Part shown: piece by piece, positions 1 to 9,567 of the stretch | How positions within the stretch are numbered: the stretch's first letter is position 1 | Layout: every line of letters begins with the position of its first letter | Origin: Burkholderiales bacterium | Lineage (GTDB): Bacteria > Pseudomonadota > Gammaproteobacteria > Burkholderiales > Nitrosomonadaceae | Assembly (NCBI GenBank): GCA_024235755.1 | Contig: JACKLV010000003.1 | Coordinates: 124,001 to 188,000 of the forward strand | Length of the DNA stretch: 64,000 nt | Reading direction: 5' to 3' | Notes under the pieces: model-generated | Told to the model about the DNA's origin: nothing | The model's database searches: none | What the model saw: the letters and a program-made list of their open reading frames with translations, nothing else | Made by a program: the position numbers and the translations under genes

Positions 1-434
1 TTTTTCTCGATAATTTTCGACAAGCCTAACGGTGTCTCCCAGTCCATTCTGCCAATTCCGATTGGAAACGTCATGACGACCGGTTTTTCCCCTTTCTTAG
101 ATTGGGGAAAATAATATAAGCGCATTTCCGGCAGATTCAAAACCAATCCCTTGCGGTCAGCCTGCGGAAATATGTGTCTGCTGGGTAAAATGACTGTTGA
201 GCCGTCTTCCGGCATCCACCGATCGACATCCGGATTGGCCAGAACAATCTCAGTCTGACCGATGTCATACATACGCGCGATATCCAACAGAGTATCCGCC
301 CGGCCTGCTTGTGTTGTTCGCATTTGTCCAAAAATATCGATATCTTCAGGCGGCAACACCCATGTTTCAGCACGCGCCGTTGTAAAAACAAAGCTGACAA
401 AAACGGTAAAAAACAATAAAGAATATCTGACCAT
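1..434 (-). CDS. L,D-transpeptidase precursor, N-terminal part (cut by window edge)
   Basis: Reading leftward from an ATG at 434 the frame stays open to base 1, giving 144 residues of a longer protein. Residues 1-22 form a signal peptide ending in ARA before ETWVLPP. Residues about 38-88 look like a LysM-type peptidoglycan-binding module (DTLLDIARMYDIG, then IVLANPDVDRW). After that the ErfK/YbiS/YcfS/YnhG fold begins (LVLNLPEMRLYYF, then VVMTFPIGIGRMDWETPLG). The catalytic Cys motif lies beyond the window. Family members form 3-3 cross-links in peptidoglycan or attach lipoproteins to it in the periplasm. An AGGA sits 11 bases before the ATG. The family call is firm; the exact role is not. 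Confidence 0.85.
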   Translation of the reverse strand, partial: MVRYSLLFFTVFVSFVFTTARAETWVLPPEDIDIFGQMRTTQAGRADTLLDIARMYDIGQTEIVLANPDVDRWMPEDGSTVILPSRHIFPQADRKGLVLNLPEMRLYYFPQSKKGEKPVVMTFPIGIGRMDWETPLGLSKIIEK

Positions 435-591
435 ACGTTTGTCTTTCCTGTTATATCGAAGATCGTTACAGGCTGAATAATAACTGATATTTTTTGTTTA
501 AAACAGACAAACAGGACCGATTTTGCAGCAGTTGATTCAACAAAGAGTATCCAGCCGACTAAGGCAACAATCTATTGAAAGCCATATTCGT

Positions 592-1116
592 CTAAAAAAT
601 CACTGTATGGTCTTTTACCGCCAGATTCCAGGGTCGACTATAAACATGAACCTGTTTGGTCACCTGACCTCGCGCATTAATTAATTGACCGTCAATTTGC
701 GTCCAGCCCAGTATTCCCTCGCTTAAGTTGTATGCATCAAATCCCTGCTGTCGCAACAAACGAACATAGTGTCCGCTGCGGTATCCAATCGTGCAATAAA
801 CAACAATCTGCTTGTTTTGATAATCAGTGCGATCACGTTCAAAGTCTTCCTGGCTGATGGCACCCGGTATCGTTGAAACATGGCGCTCTTCAGGATTTCG
901 CACATCTACAATCACATTGTGTTGATTATTATTGACTAACTGTGAGCGCAAAGAATTACTGGAAATTGCCGGAATATCACCGAATTCAGAAGCTATCAGT
1001 GCATATGCCGTTTTTAAAAAAGCTGTCGGAGAAACTATACTTGTAATGGCAAAACCGACAACTCCAAGCAAGCCAAGCAAACAAACGCCTTTGGTGAAAT
1101 ATTTGAATGTACGCAT
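592..1116 (-). CDS. membrane-anchored rhodanese-like protein
   Basis: The 174-residue product has one hydrophobic anchor (about residues 8-30) followed by a single rhodanese domain (about 50-150). DVRNPEE (71-77) is the substrate-side signature, and the active loop VVYCTIGYRSG carries the persulfide-forming Cys108. The domain would sit in the periplasm. Rhodanese domains move sulfane sulfur; the acceptor cannot be told from the sequence. It is oriented like the neighbouring transpeptidase gene but separated by 157 bases, so co-transcription is uncertain. The active Cys is kept, so this is not one of the inactive rhodanese relatives. Confidence 0.85.
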   Translation of the reverse strand: MRTFKYFTKGVCLLGLLGVVGFAITSIVSPTAFLKTAYALIASEFGDIPAISSNSLRSQLVNNNQHNVIVDVRNPEERHVSTIPGAISQEDFERDRTDYQNKQIVVYCTIGYRSGHYVRLLRQQGFDAYNLSEGILGWTQIDGQLINARGQVTKQVHVYSRPWNLAVKDHTVIF

Positions 1117-1323
1117 GATCTGATCATCACAAAAACTGTCTATTAAAAAACAGTACTATCAATGCGCCAATGATAGAAACGAAGAAAAGAAACCTACAAA
1201 AAAACTCTGCTGATACAGACTTCCAGATCGAGAATATATAAAAAGATAAAGAAGAATTTAGGAACTCAAGTAAATTTCGAATCGGGTCTATATTATATAT
1301 AGACCCCGATCATTAATGAGTCT

Positions 1324-1584
1324 TTAAAAGTCGCTGACTGGAATTCCAGCATCAGAAACGATTTTCTGTGCCTCACCACAATTTACTCGAACGATCTTTC
1401 CATCCTTTGTTTTAGTCATACTCTTAACCGTATCGGTTGGTTTTTTGTCTTTGCAATTCATCCAGTTCAGGATATTCTCCGCAGAAACCGGTGTCAGGTC
1501 AGATTCCAGATTTCCACTGGCCATTGTTGTTGTTGAGCCAAAAATAAACATTGCAGCAAACGCAGCGATTACCATTTTTTTCAT
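1324..1584 (-). CDS. small exported protein with two cysteines
   Basis: I start this gene at the ATG at 1584, not the longer frame from 1623, because GGAGAG lies about nine bases before it and MKKMVIAAFAAMFIFG begins a typical signal peptide cut near MASG. The mature protein is about 65 residues, charged, with two cysteines (in NCKDKK and VNCGEA) that could pair in the periplasm. The overall pattern resembles small HdeA-like periplasmic proteins in size and Cys spacing only; I do not recognise a family with confidence. It stands alone, with its own upstream region. Confidence 0.65.
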   Translation of the reverse strand: MKKMVIAAFAAMFIFGSTTTMASGNLESDLTPVSAENILNWMNCKDKKPTDTVKSMTKTKDGKIVRVNCGEAQKIVSDAGIPVSDF

Positions 1585-1903
1585 TTTAGTTCCTCTCTCC
1601 TTAATTGGTTTTTTTAAAATCACTTACCCTGCCTGTTCCCAGGTAATACGATCTGACTTAAAGTCAGACAACCCTAATCATGATCGTAATAAATATTCAA
1701 GGCCATGACGAAATAACTGATTTAAAATAGCACATTGCTATTTTACTTTTTTATCCTGCATTTGCAATACTAACACTCCATATTATTGCAGTCTAGGCCG
1801 CCACTCTGACATTATTGCAAACAGTTTTGCCATGTTTACTGACAAGCTTGCTGAACCCAGCAATATTATATTATGGAGAGTATTGACCTTTGCTCAAAGA
1901 GGC
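1585..1903. promoter_or_regulatory. intergenic region with a near-perfect palindrome (1652-1668)
   Basis: No convincing gene lies here. An 8-base inverted repeat with a single central base, TCTGACTTAAAGTCAGA (1652-1668), sits about 70 bases upstream of the small exported protein gene that starts at 1584. Its size and position suit a dimeric repressor or activator site, but I cannot assign a regulator. The rest is AT-rich sequence between this gene and the 3' end of the TPR protein gene. Confidence 0.35.
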
Positions 1904-2683
1904 TTATGCGCCCGCCTTTTCAGAGAGATGCCGGGCGATGTCTATGAATCTTCTGTATCTGAATCTGTTCTCCTCCTCGACCGGGAAATCCAGAATGTAT
2001 TTTGCGTGCCGATAGGCCTCTTGTTTTTTTCCTAGATCAAACAACAGCTCAGCATAAAAGGCGCGCGCGATAATGTCATTCGGAAACAATTTGAGCGCAT
2101 TCTTTAGATGGAATAACGCCTTATTTTTGTCACCGAAACTGATCGGAAATTGTGGCAGTTTATGATATATGCGGCCGAGTGCCTTGTGTGCGCCTGCGTT
2201 ATCGTATTGCTCATCAAGCTCGATAACACGTAAAAACAACTTTTCCATCGGACGCATCAATCGCAACGCATTCAATACACCGCTTTCTTCGCTCAATTTC
2301 CCAATTGCGACGGCTTTCCAATATATGGCAACGATTTCATCCGAATGGATTGCTAGTGCTCGATCAGTGGTTTCGATACAGCCTCTGTAAAGCTCAATTC
2401 GTTTCGTGCGTTCAGCCTCGACTTCAGCGTTTGCACATTGCAGACGAGCGAGTTCGGCGATGACCTTAGGTGCTTGTGTAGATTCGGCCAGCTGTTTTAT
2501 CCAAGTAATCGTTGCAAAAAGCGCAGGCCGGTCTATTGCATTTCGTTGAACCGCTTGATCAATTTTTTGTTGATACGTATCGGGTAGATATTCATTGGCC
2601 GCCTGCGCAAAATCGGCATGACTCATGCTACCCATAACTATTAGCAATGAATAGTGTACAAAAAGAACTCGCCAGCGCCTCAT
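1904..2683 (-). CDS. exported TPR protein, TatT-like
   Basis: The 259-residue protein starts with a signal peptide (residues 1-28, ending near FAQAANEY) and then helical repeats. The segment AHKALGRIYHKLPQFPISFG, followed by DKNKALFHLKNAL, matches the style of the periplasmic TPR subunit TatT associated with some TRAP-type transporters. The last repeats (ALKLFPNDIIARAFYAELLF) are regular TPRs. No TRAP transporter genes are next to it, so I assign only a periplasmic scaffold role. A GGTGA six bases before the ATG supports the start. The gene stands alone between long intergenic stretches. Confidence 0.7.
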   Translation of the reverse strand: MRRWRVLFVHYSLLIVMGSMSHADFAQAANEYLPDTYQQKIDQAVQRNAIDRPALFATITWIKQLAESTQAPKVIAELARLQCANAEVEAERTKRIELYRGCIETTDRALAIHSDEIVAIYWKAVAIGKLSEESGVLNALRLMRPMEKLFLRVIELDEQYDNAGAHKALGRIYHKLPQFPISFGDKNKALFHLKNALKLFPNDIIARAFYAELLFDLGKKQEAYRHAKYILDFPVEEENRFRYRRFIDIARHLSEKAGA

Positions 2684-3365
2684 ATATCGTCACCAATAAA
2701 AAAATGCAGCACTCAACCCATGCGGTCCAAATTCCAGAAAATATGTTCTGTTTGCATCTGAATCGCCCGATTTTCAGTGGATTATTCGATTAAACTCACA
2801 GGCCGTCAAGCTAAAAATTCGGGCTATTTAATGCCTAATTCTAATTTCAGATAATAATTTGATAGGATAAAAATTTATACACATATCAGGCCATTATAGG
2901 CGTTTGTCAATTGGCTGGCACAACAGCTCTGTTGTAATTAGGTTACAATCCTAACCTTGCCGGATATAATAATGGCGTGCAGAAAATAGATGGCTAAGCA
3001 GATGTCTGCATTCTGTCATAGTCGTTATTGTCGGCAAATTTTACAGTTACTAATGCTTTTTTATATGTAAACAGATAACCACATGACAGATAACGATTTT
3101 TATAGATGGCACAAATATTGCTTTATCTTAAGTTAGGATATTAACAGCAAATTTAAAATTCTTCAGGAACACATCCTAAATAATTAGGTACCGCATAATG
3201 ACCACTGCATCAAGACTGTAAAAAAACAACAAAAATAATACCCGTTTATTAATGTAGCATTTTTCGCTGTTCCTGATTCTAATCGTGGCGACAAGCTGTC
3301 CTCTCTGGTTGTTCAGTTAAAGAGGTAGGTCATACGCCACACAACTATTTTGTAAAGGGCAAACA
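2684..3365. other. 682-bp gap, AT-rich, one possible promoter
   Basis: No open frame with a plausible ribosome site is visible on either strand. A sigma70-like pair, TTACAA (2943-2948) and TATAAT (2965-2970) with a 16-base spacer, points rightward towards the lytic transglycosylase gene about 400 bases away. This would imply a long 5' leader or an untranslated RNA. TTACAA overlaps a short inverted repeat AGGTTA...TAACCT. Everything else appears unstructured. Confidence 0.3.
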
Positions 3366-4262
3366 TTGAAGAATATGCATTTACACAAATTGACACTACT
3401 TCTGATAATGACGTGCAGTTTCGTATTGTGGAGTGCTGCAAACGCAAGCAACGTACCGCTGGTTCTGAAAAAACACCTTTCTAAGGAACCGATAAACAAA
3501 GCCAAGATAATGGTTTCCATGGCAAAACAGCATGAGCACGCCGAAGGAGTACCCCGTGACTATGGTCGCGCGCTGGAGCTTTATTGCAAAGCTGCCGAGC
3601 AGGGTTATGACGAAGCTTTGTATTCACTGGGTTGGATGTATGCCAACGGACGGGGGGTACAACGAAATGACAGTATTGCCGTACAACTGTTTGTCATGGC
3701 TGCCGACCAAGGCCATTCTCATGCCAATAGAATGATTCGCTATCTGGACACATCTCATGATCCCGAGCTGCCTGAATGTCTGCAATCGATGGCGGACAAC
3801 AACGCAGTTGATTATTCGGACAAACCTTTTTTTGATCTCGTCCAGAAGCTGGCGCCCGAATACAACCTAGACCCCAATCTGGTTATGGCAATTATCGCGG
3901 TAGAGTCTGCTTATAATGTACAGGCGGTTTCGCACAAAAATGCGCAAGGCCTGATGCAGTTGATACCGGCAACGGCAGAGCGTTTCGAAGTCAAAAATAT
4001 CTTTGACGCCGAAGACAATATCAGGGGCGGCATGGCTTATTTGCGTTGGCTGCTTGCCTTCTTTAAAGGCGATGTTACGCTGGCAGTAGCGGGCTATAAT
4101 GCCGGCGAAGGTGCGGTTGAAAGACATAAGGGGATTCCGCCATATACTGAGACGCAAAACTATGTCAAAAAAATACAAGCACAGTATGCCAAGCCGACAC
4201 ACCCTTATGAACCGGATATTGTCCACCGACATGCTATGATTGCCTTATCCGAATACAAATAA
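3366..4262 (+). CDS. Sel1-repeat lytic transglycosylase
   Basis: The start is TTG at 3366: AAAGGG ends six bases before it, while the next ATG (3375) is 15 bases away. The 298-residue product has a signal peptide (about 1-28), two Sel1-type repeats (about 48-122: AEGVPRDYGRALELYCKAAE and YANGRGVQRNDSIAVQLF), then an SLT (family 1 lytic transglycosylase) domain from about 152. Catalytic Glu180 is in IIAVESAYN, the GLMQLIPATA motif is at 195-204 and AGYNAGEGAV at 252-261. It should cleave glycan strands in the periplasm, giving 1,6-anhydro ends. Sel1 repeats suggest a partner protein, unknown here. Confidence 0.9.
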   Translation: MKNMHLHKLTLLLIMTCSFVLWSAANASNVPLVLKKHLSKEPINKAKIMVSMAKQHEHAEGVPRDYGRALELYCKAAEQGYDEALYSLGWMYANGRGVQRNDSIAVQLFVMAADQGHSHANRMIRYLDTSHDPELPECLQSMADNNAVDYSDKPFFDLVQKLAPEYNLDPNLVMAIIAVESAYNVQAVSHKNAQGLMQLIPATAERFEVKNIFDAEDNIRGGMAYLRWLLAFFKGDVTLAVAGYNAGEGAVERHKGIPPYTETQNYVKKIQAQYAKPTHPYEPDIVHRHAMIALSEYK

Positions 4263-4454
4263 ACACACGGAAGAGTTTCCCCGTTTATTTATGCTTGTTT
4301 TTTGCTGCAAACAAGTAAAAAAGCCTGATGGGCTGGGTACGTTCAGAAATTTTTGTACAATTATTGAATCTTTGCGAAACTTTCCAAAAATCAAGCACAA
4401 TCATATCGTGTGTATTGATTATTTACAGTTCGAACATGCCTGCTATCCACTTGC

Positions 4455-5204
4455 ATGACATCAATGCGTTTAGAGTTTGACAAGCGCTGGCTTTGGGCTG
4501 CGATCTTATCCAGTTTCGTATGCCTCTGGGCTGTTTCTAATGATGCTGAGGGAAACTGGCGTACCGCCAGTCGCGCTTCTATTGGCATCGCACCCGATCC
4601 AGCTTTAACTAAGGAAGCGGTAATACAGGTTTATGGCGCACGCGCCTACAGCTGGCGCGGCTATTTTGGCATTCATACCTGGATTGCCGTCAAACCTTCC
4701 TATGCCAAATCGTTCACAATCTACGAAGTATTGGGCTGGCGTCAACGAAGACAATTGCCGGTTTTGGCTATCTATGATCAACTGCCAGACCGGCGCTGGT
4801 TTGGCAACACACCCGAAATTCTTGCAGACAAGCGTGGCGAAGGCGTTGACGCGCTGATTGAACGCATTGAACGAGCTGTTGAAAATTACCCTTATTCCCG
4901 ACGATACACATTATGGCCGGGACCGAATTCCAACACATTTACCGCCTGGATAGCACGCACAGTGCCTGAATTGGAACTGAATTTGCCTGCAACCGCTATC
5001 GGAAAAGACTATTTAGGCTATCGTCTGATTGCTACACCGCCGAGCGGCAACGGTTTCCAGTTTTCACTTTTCGGTTTACTGGGTTTTGTAGTCAGTAGCG
5101 TGGAGGGTTTAGAACTTAATTTTTTGGGGCTGACTTTTGGAATCAGCTCCGACCCGCTGGCAGTTAAACTGCCCATAGTCGGTGATATTCGACTGTCATC
5201 ATAA
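4455..5204 (+). CDS. DUF3750 family protein
   Basis: The 249-residue protein has an uncleaved anchor or signal sequence near residues 12-26, then the DUF3750 pattern: VYGARAYSWRGYFGIHTWIA, NYPYSRRYTLWPGPNSNTF, and a glycine-rich hydrophobic C-terminus (LFGLLGFVVSSVEGLELNF). The conserved His in GIHTWIA, the Trp-Pro-Gly segment and the NTFTAWIAR stretch resemble a hydrolase-like pocket, but the family has no established function. The start lacks a clear ribosome site; an ATG three codons in (4464) is equally possible. The product probably sits in the inner membrane or periplasm. Confidence 0.8.
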   Translation: MTSMRLEFDKRWLWAAILSSFVCLWAVSNDAEGNWRTASRASIGIAPDPALTKEAVIQVYGARAYSWRGYFGIHTWIAVKPSYAKSFTIYEVLGWRQRRQLPVLAIYDQLPDRRWFGNTPEILADKRGEGVDALIERIERAVENYPYSRRYTLWPGPNSNTFTAWIARTVPELELNLPATAIGKDYLGYRLIATPPSGNGFQFSLFGLLGFVVSSVEGLELNFLGLTFGISSDPLAVKLPIVGDIRLSS

Positions 5205-5467
5205 CGATCTTTGTTACTCTGAAGAAATAAGTCGCTGTGATCAGCCTATCTACCAGACAACAACGTAGGTCGTGCACATTACAAATAAATGGTATTCATT
5301 TTATAATCGGTAAATTTGTCTCTACATTCTGAAAGTCAGCTCGAGGCGTTTTAGTCATATCTGAAACGAATCCGGGCGAGTTGAACAGTTTTACTGCTAT
5401 AAACAGACATATTTCGCGGTTATTTGCCGGAATCATCTTGATTAATTAATACAGTCAGGCTTCCGAT

Positions 5468-8400
5468 TTGAGAAACTTACAAACAGTACCGGCATCCGAT
5501 ATCCAAAGCATTTTCGGCAAAAAAACCTACCTGCGCGGTAAACATTATTTTCTGCATAATAGAGTTATTGATTTGGATGTCAAAGCAGAAACTGCAAATA
5601 CAGTAATACTCAATTCGCACGTCATTGGTAGTGGTAATCAGCGCTATAAACAGGTTATTGCTGTTAACAAAACCGGGCGCTTTCTGCAGATTAACGGCCA
5701 ATGCAGCTGCCCTGTCGGTTATAACTGCAAGCATGTCGCAGCCGCATGCCTAAGCTACAGGCAGACAAAACCGCAGCAAAAAAATGAGGAGGGTAAGGCG
5801 TATATCAACTGGTTATCCAGTATAGATGAAAGCGCAAAAAAACCTGCTGCAACTGTAGAATTGTTAGTTTGCGTGTTGCGCGAACATGATGCCAATAAGG
5901 AGTTTTCGATATCGCTGTTGACGACGCGTGTGAAAAAACAGGGTGGCTTAACGGTTGGCAGGCCTATTCCACACGTCAATATACGCTACGGATATTTCTC
6001 CATTAAACAATACACACCGGAGGAGCAGGAACTCTTTCGACTGTTTGCCGCGTTAGACTGTGATTATCAGGATAACGCGCGAATTACTGGCGCTCTGGGT
6101 CATCTTGTTTTAAGCAAAGCACTGCAATCGGGCCGTCTCTATTGGGGTTCGCATCAGCTTGCACCGCCACTCCAAAGTGGCGAGCCCAGGCCACTACAAT
6201 TGTCATGGCACATCAATCAGGATAAAACTTTTATTCTTGATGCGACCGTGGTCAACCAGGCAATTCTGTTGCCTACGGAACCGCCGTTATATTTGGACAA
6301 GAAAAATTTGATCATGGGTACTGTAGATTGCGGCAATCTGACGTATCAGCAGTATCAAAAGATGCTATCCGCACCACCGATACCGGTTGAGAATGCTGAG
6401 GATTTCAGCGTGCGTTTGCTAACTGAACATCCTGAGCTTCCTATACCACCCCCCAAATCCGTTGAACTGACCGACTTGAGTGGCTTGCCACCTCGGCCGC
6501 GGCTGAACTTGCTGGGCCAACAGTTAGGCGACAAACAGTATATCCATCTACTCCAATTGCGTTTTGACTACGGTGACCATACGATTTCAGCATTACATGC
6601 CAGGCCGGTGAGTGTCGTTAAAACAAACCGAGCGTTTCTTAGAATACAACGCGACCAGATCCGAGAAAATGATGCCGTTCAGACACTGCTCGAATTTGGA
6701 TTTCGTCGACTCGATCGCACAGAAAAGCAAGATTTGCTCTTTTACAGTCCGGCAGAAAATACCGTCATGGATAGTGCTGTACGCTGGTCGCACTTTATTG
6801 ACGAAAAACTGCCGTTTTTGGTGAAACAAGGGTGGGTAGTAGAAACTGAAGAAAGCTTCCTGTTGCAGTTCCAGCAACCGCAAAATTGGGATGCAGAAAT
6901 TGAGCGCAGTGATAACGACTGGTTCAAAATGCATTTTAAAATTTCCATCAACAATCAGTCGCTGCCGTTGTTGCCGTTGATCACTCCGGTGCTGGAAAAA
7001 TACGAGCGCGATCATTTGCCCGAAATGCTCAGTATTCCATTCGGGCTGCATCAATACGTCAACATTGCTGCAAAACAGTTGAAGCCCTTCTTGGATATTT
7101 TGTATGAACTGTTTGACAGCGTGCGTTTCGACAGCGACGGCAGTGCACGTATTTCCCGATACAATGCGGCCGCACTGGCAGATCTGGAACGTCACAGCCA
7201 TGGTTTGTTCAGTTTAGAAGGCGGCCAGGAACTGATCGAAACGGGGAGGAAACTCAGAGATTTTAAGGGAATTACCGACATATCGCCACCCGCTACTTTG
7301 CGTGCACAATTGCGGGAGTATCAGCAGAAAGGACTGAGCTGGCTGCAGTTTCTGCGCGAACACCGCTTTGGCGGTATTCTGGCAGACGATATGGGTCTTG
7401 GAAAAACCGTTCAAACCCTGGCGCATTTGTTGTTGGAAAAGGAATCCGGACGCATGGATCAACCCTGTCTGATCGTAGCGCCCACCAGTTTAATGAGTAA
7501 CTGGCGGCGTGAAGCTGAACGATTTACACCGGATCTGAGCGTGCTGATACTGCAAGGCAGCGACCGCAAGCAACATTTTGACAATCTTGCACAGTTCAAT
7601 CTGGTGCTGACCACATATCCGCTGTTATACAGAGACGAACAGCACCTGCTGGCCAACACATATTATTATCTGATCCTGGATGAAGCGCAGATTATTAAAA
7701 ATCCGAAAGCTCAGGCGGCGCACGTAGTCCGTCGTATCGATGCGCAATATCGTTTGTGCCTGACCGGAACACCGATGGAAAATCATTTGGGCGAACTCTG
7801 GGCGCATTATGATTTTCTGATGCCGGATTTTCTGGGTGATCAAACCTGGTTTAAGAAAACTTACCGCATACCAATCGAAATGCACGGCAACGCCGAAAAG
7901 AAAGAGCGGTTATCCAAACGGCTGAAACCCTTTATGTTGCGCCGTGCCAAAGGCGATGTAGCCAATGAACTGCCGGAGAAATCGGAGATTATCCGTTCTG
8001 TGCCGCTTTTTGAAAAACAAGCCGCTTTATACGAGAGCATTCGGGTCAGCATGGAAAAACGCGTGCGTGATGCTATTGCCGACAAAGGTCTGGCGCGCAG
8101 TCATATCACTATTCTGGATGCATTGTTGAAGCTGCGGCAAACCTGTTGCGATCCCAGAACACTCAGTCTGAAAGAGGCGCAAAAATTCAAACACTCTGCC
8201 AAGCTCGATCTGTTGATGGAAATGCTGCCGGAATTACTGGAGGAAGGACGGCGCATTCTGATTTTTTCGCAATTTACCCGCATGCTGGGATTGATCGAAA
8301 CTGAATTAAACCGGCGAGAAATCGGTTACAGCAAGTTAACCGGGCAAACACGCCGTCGCGACGAAGCGATCGAACAATTCAAAAGCGGCCAGGTGAATGT

Positions 8401-8713
8401 ATTTCTGATCAGTTTGAAAGCGGGTGGCGTTGGGCTAAATCTTACCGAAGCCGACACCGTCATCATTTACGATCCCTGGTGGAATCCTGCAGTAGAAAGT
8501 CAGGCCGCAGATCGCGCTCACCGCATCGGCCAGGATAAAGCGGTATTTGTATACAAGCTGATCACGGAAAATACCGTTGAGGAGAAAATTCTGGAGATGC
8601 AAGAAAGAAAGCGCCTGCTGGCCGAGAGCGTCTACCAAAGCGGTAAAAAGGAGGAGGCTTTGCAACTGTCAGCCGATGATCTGACAGAATTGTTCAAGCC
8701 ATTAAAGCATTAA
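5468..8713 (+). CDS. SWIM zinc finger plus SNF2-type helicase/ATPase
   Basis: The 1081-residue protein starts at TTG 5468; an in-frame stop at 5447 and no early ATG force this choice. A SWIM zinc finger (C79, C81, C87, H89 in CSCPVGYNCKH) is followed by a long middle region typical of bacterial SNF2 proteins. The RecA-like pair then begins near residue 620: Walker A in ADDMGLGKTVQ (about 639), DEAQ box (about 737), and the C-terminal lobe with SLKAGGVGLNLTEAD and ADRAHRIGQ. It is an ATP-driven DNA translocase, soluble and probably involved in remodelling protein-DNA complexes. All helicase motifs are intact. No defence genes flank it, so I see no reason to call it part of a DISARM-like system. 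Confidence 0.92.
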   Translation: MRNLQTVPASDIQSIFGKKTYLRGKHYFLHNRVIDLDVKAETANTVILNSHVIGSGNQRYKQVIAVNKTGRFLQINGQCSCPVGYNCKHVAAACLSYRQTKPQQKNEEGKAYINWLSSIDESAKKPAATVELLVCVLREHDANKEFSISLLTTRVKKQGGLTVGRPIPHVNIRYGYFSIKQYTPEEQELFRLFAALDCDYQDNARITGALGHLVLSKALQSGRLYWGSHQLAPPLQSGEPRPLQLSWHINQDKTFILDATVVNQAILLPTEPPLYLDKKNLIMGTVDCGNLTYQQYQKMLSAPPIPVENAEDFSVRLLTEHPELPIPPPKSVELTDLSGLPPRPRLNLLGQQLGDKQYIHLLQLRFDYGDHTISALHARPVSVVKTNRAFLRIQRDQIRENDAVQTLLEFGFRRLDRTEKQDLLFYSPAENTVMDSAVRWSHFIDEKLPFLVKQGWVVETEESFLLQFQQPQNWDAEIERSDNDWFKMHFKISINNQSLPLLPLITPVLEKYERDHLPEMLSIPFGLHQYVNIAAKQLKPFLDILYELFDSVRFDSDGSARISRYNAAALADLERHSHGLFSLEGGQELIETGRKLRDFKGITDISPPATLRAQLREYQQKGLSWLQFLREHRFGGILADDMGLGKTVQTLAHLLLEKESGRMDQPCLIVAPTSLMSNWRREAERFTPDLSVLILQGSDRKQHFDNLAQFNLVLTTYPLLYRDEQHLLANTYYYLILDEAQIIKNPKAQAAHVVRRIDAQYRLCLTGTPMENHLGELWAHYDFLMPDFLGDQTWFKKTYRIPIEMHGNAEKKERLSKRLKPFMLRRAKGDVANELPEKSEIIRSVPLFEKQAALYESIRVSMEKRVRDAIADKGLARSHITILDALLKLRQTCCDPRTLSLKEAQKFKHSAKLDLLMEMLPELLEEGRRILIFSQFTRMLGLIETELNRREIGYSKLTGQTRRRDEAIEQFKSGQVNVFLISLKAGGVGLNLTEADTVIIYDPWWNPAVESQAADRAHRIGQDKAVFVYKLITENTVEEKILEMQERKRLLAESVYQSGKKEEALQLSADDLTELFKPLKH

Positions 8714-8735
8714 AAACTAAGAAAAAGGAATCGAC

Positions 8736-9322
8736 ATGAAAATAATAGTATGTTTTTTAATTGCACTGTTTGCCGGATCGGCCAACGCCGCATTGATTAA
8801 TGGGTTTTACCGGACCCTATGATCTATCTAATTGGACCGTTATCACTGCGGGTGATGTAACCGTAAACAGTACATCTCCGTCTTCTTTGGAGTTTAGCAT
8901 ACACAGTCCGAATGTAGACTATGCCGCAGGTCAATTTGGCGGAGGATCAGCAAGGTATGAAATTGTGGCGGCAGCAACTGGATTGGTGTCGTTTGACGCA
9001 GCTGTTACTTCTGATCACTTTGCCGGCACGGGTCCGTCTATACTGTCTTTTTCTTCGTTTCCGGATGGCTCCCCATTTTTCTCTGGAATCAGATTTGTTT
9101 CAAATTGGACCCATACACATTGAAATGATGGTTAATAGCGGAGAGACCTTTGGATACCAGTTTTTTGCAGGTCTTAATAATGCGCTTGTCAGATATCAGG
9201 TTTATGTATTCAATTTCAGCGCGCCGGTACCGGAACCGCATATTCTGCTGTTAATCGGGTTGGGATTAATTTTATTGCTTGGATTTTCGCCCGCCAACAG
9301 CTTCCGACTGGTAAAGTGCTAA
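8736..9322 (+). pseudogene. PEP-CTERM surface protein, broken by two frameshifts
   Basis: Three frames together spell one PEP-CTERM protein. ATG 8736 (after AAAAAGGAA) gives the signal peptide MKIIVCFLIALFAGSANA, then ALING, and reaches TGA at 8820. From about 8800 the next frame continues GFTGPYDLSNWTVITAGDV and ends at 9123. The third frame, from about 9105, gives IEMMVNSGETFGYQFFAGLN and then the sorting tail VPEPHILLLIGLGLILLLGF, ending at 9322. Both shifts are in the same direction (one base gained or two lost), near a GGGTTTT run at 8798 and near 9105-9120. It is probably a recent pseudogene; sequencing error is the alternative. The intact protein would be secreted and processed by the exosortase system. 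Confidence 0.75.
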
Positions 9323-9567
9323 AGCCAAATCGACGGTCTGCGCATTGACTCTAATGGTTAAGCGCGTTTCTTGTATAATAACCCTATGGTAAATACAGGA
9401 AAGAGTCGAGTCGTATGACATGATTCCATTTCAACTCAAACAAATCATTTCCAGTTCAGTTCTTCTAATCATTTGCTGAACGTGATGATTCATTTGAATA
9501 TTTAGGTGCAAGGCAATAGAGCTGCTATTTTTTAATTTCAACGGGCACCGGCCCAAAGGGAGGGTAT

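Noticed and set aside
6593..7201. Long open frame on the minus strand inside the SNF2 helicase gene
   Set aside because: It lies wholly within a gene with strong domain evidence, has no ribosome site and no recognisable product; it is a shadow of the real reading frame.
5468..8713. SNF2 helicase as part of a defence system
   Set aside because: The neighbours are a PEP-CTERM pseudogene, a DUF3750 protein and a peroxidase. No methylase, nuclease or PLD protein is nearby, and SWIM-SNF2 proteins are common outside defence islands.
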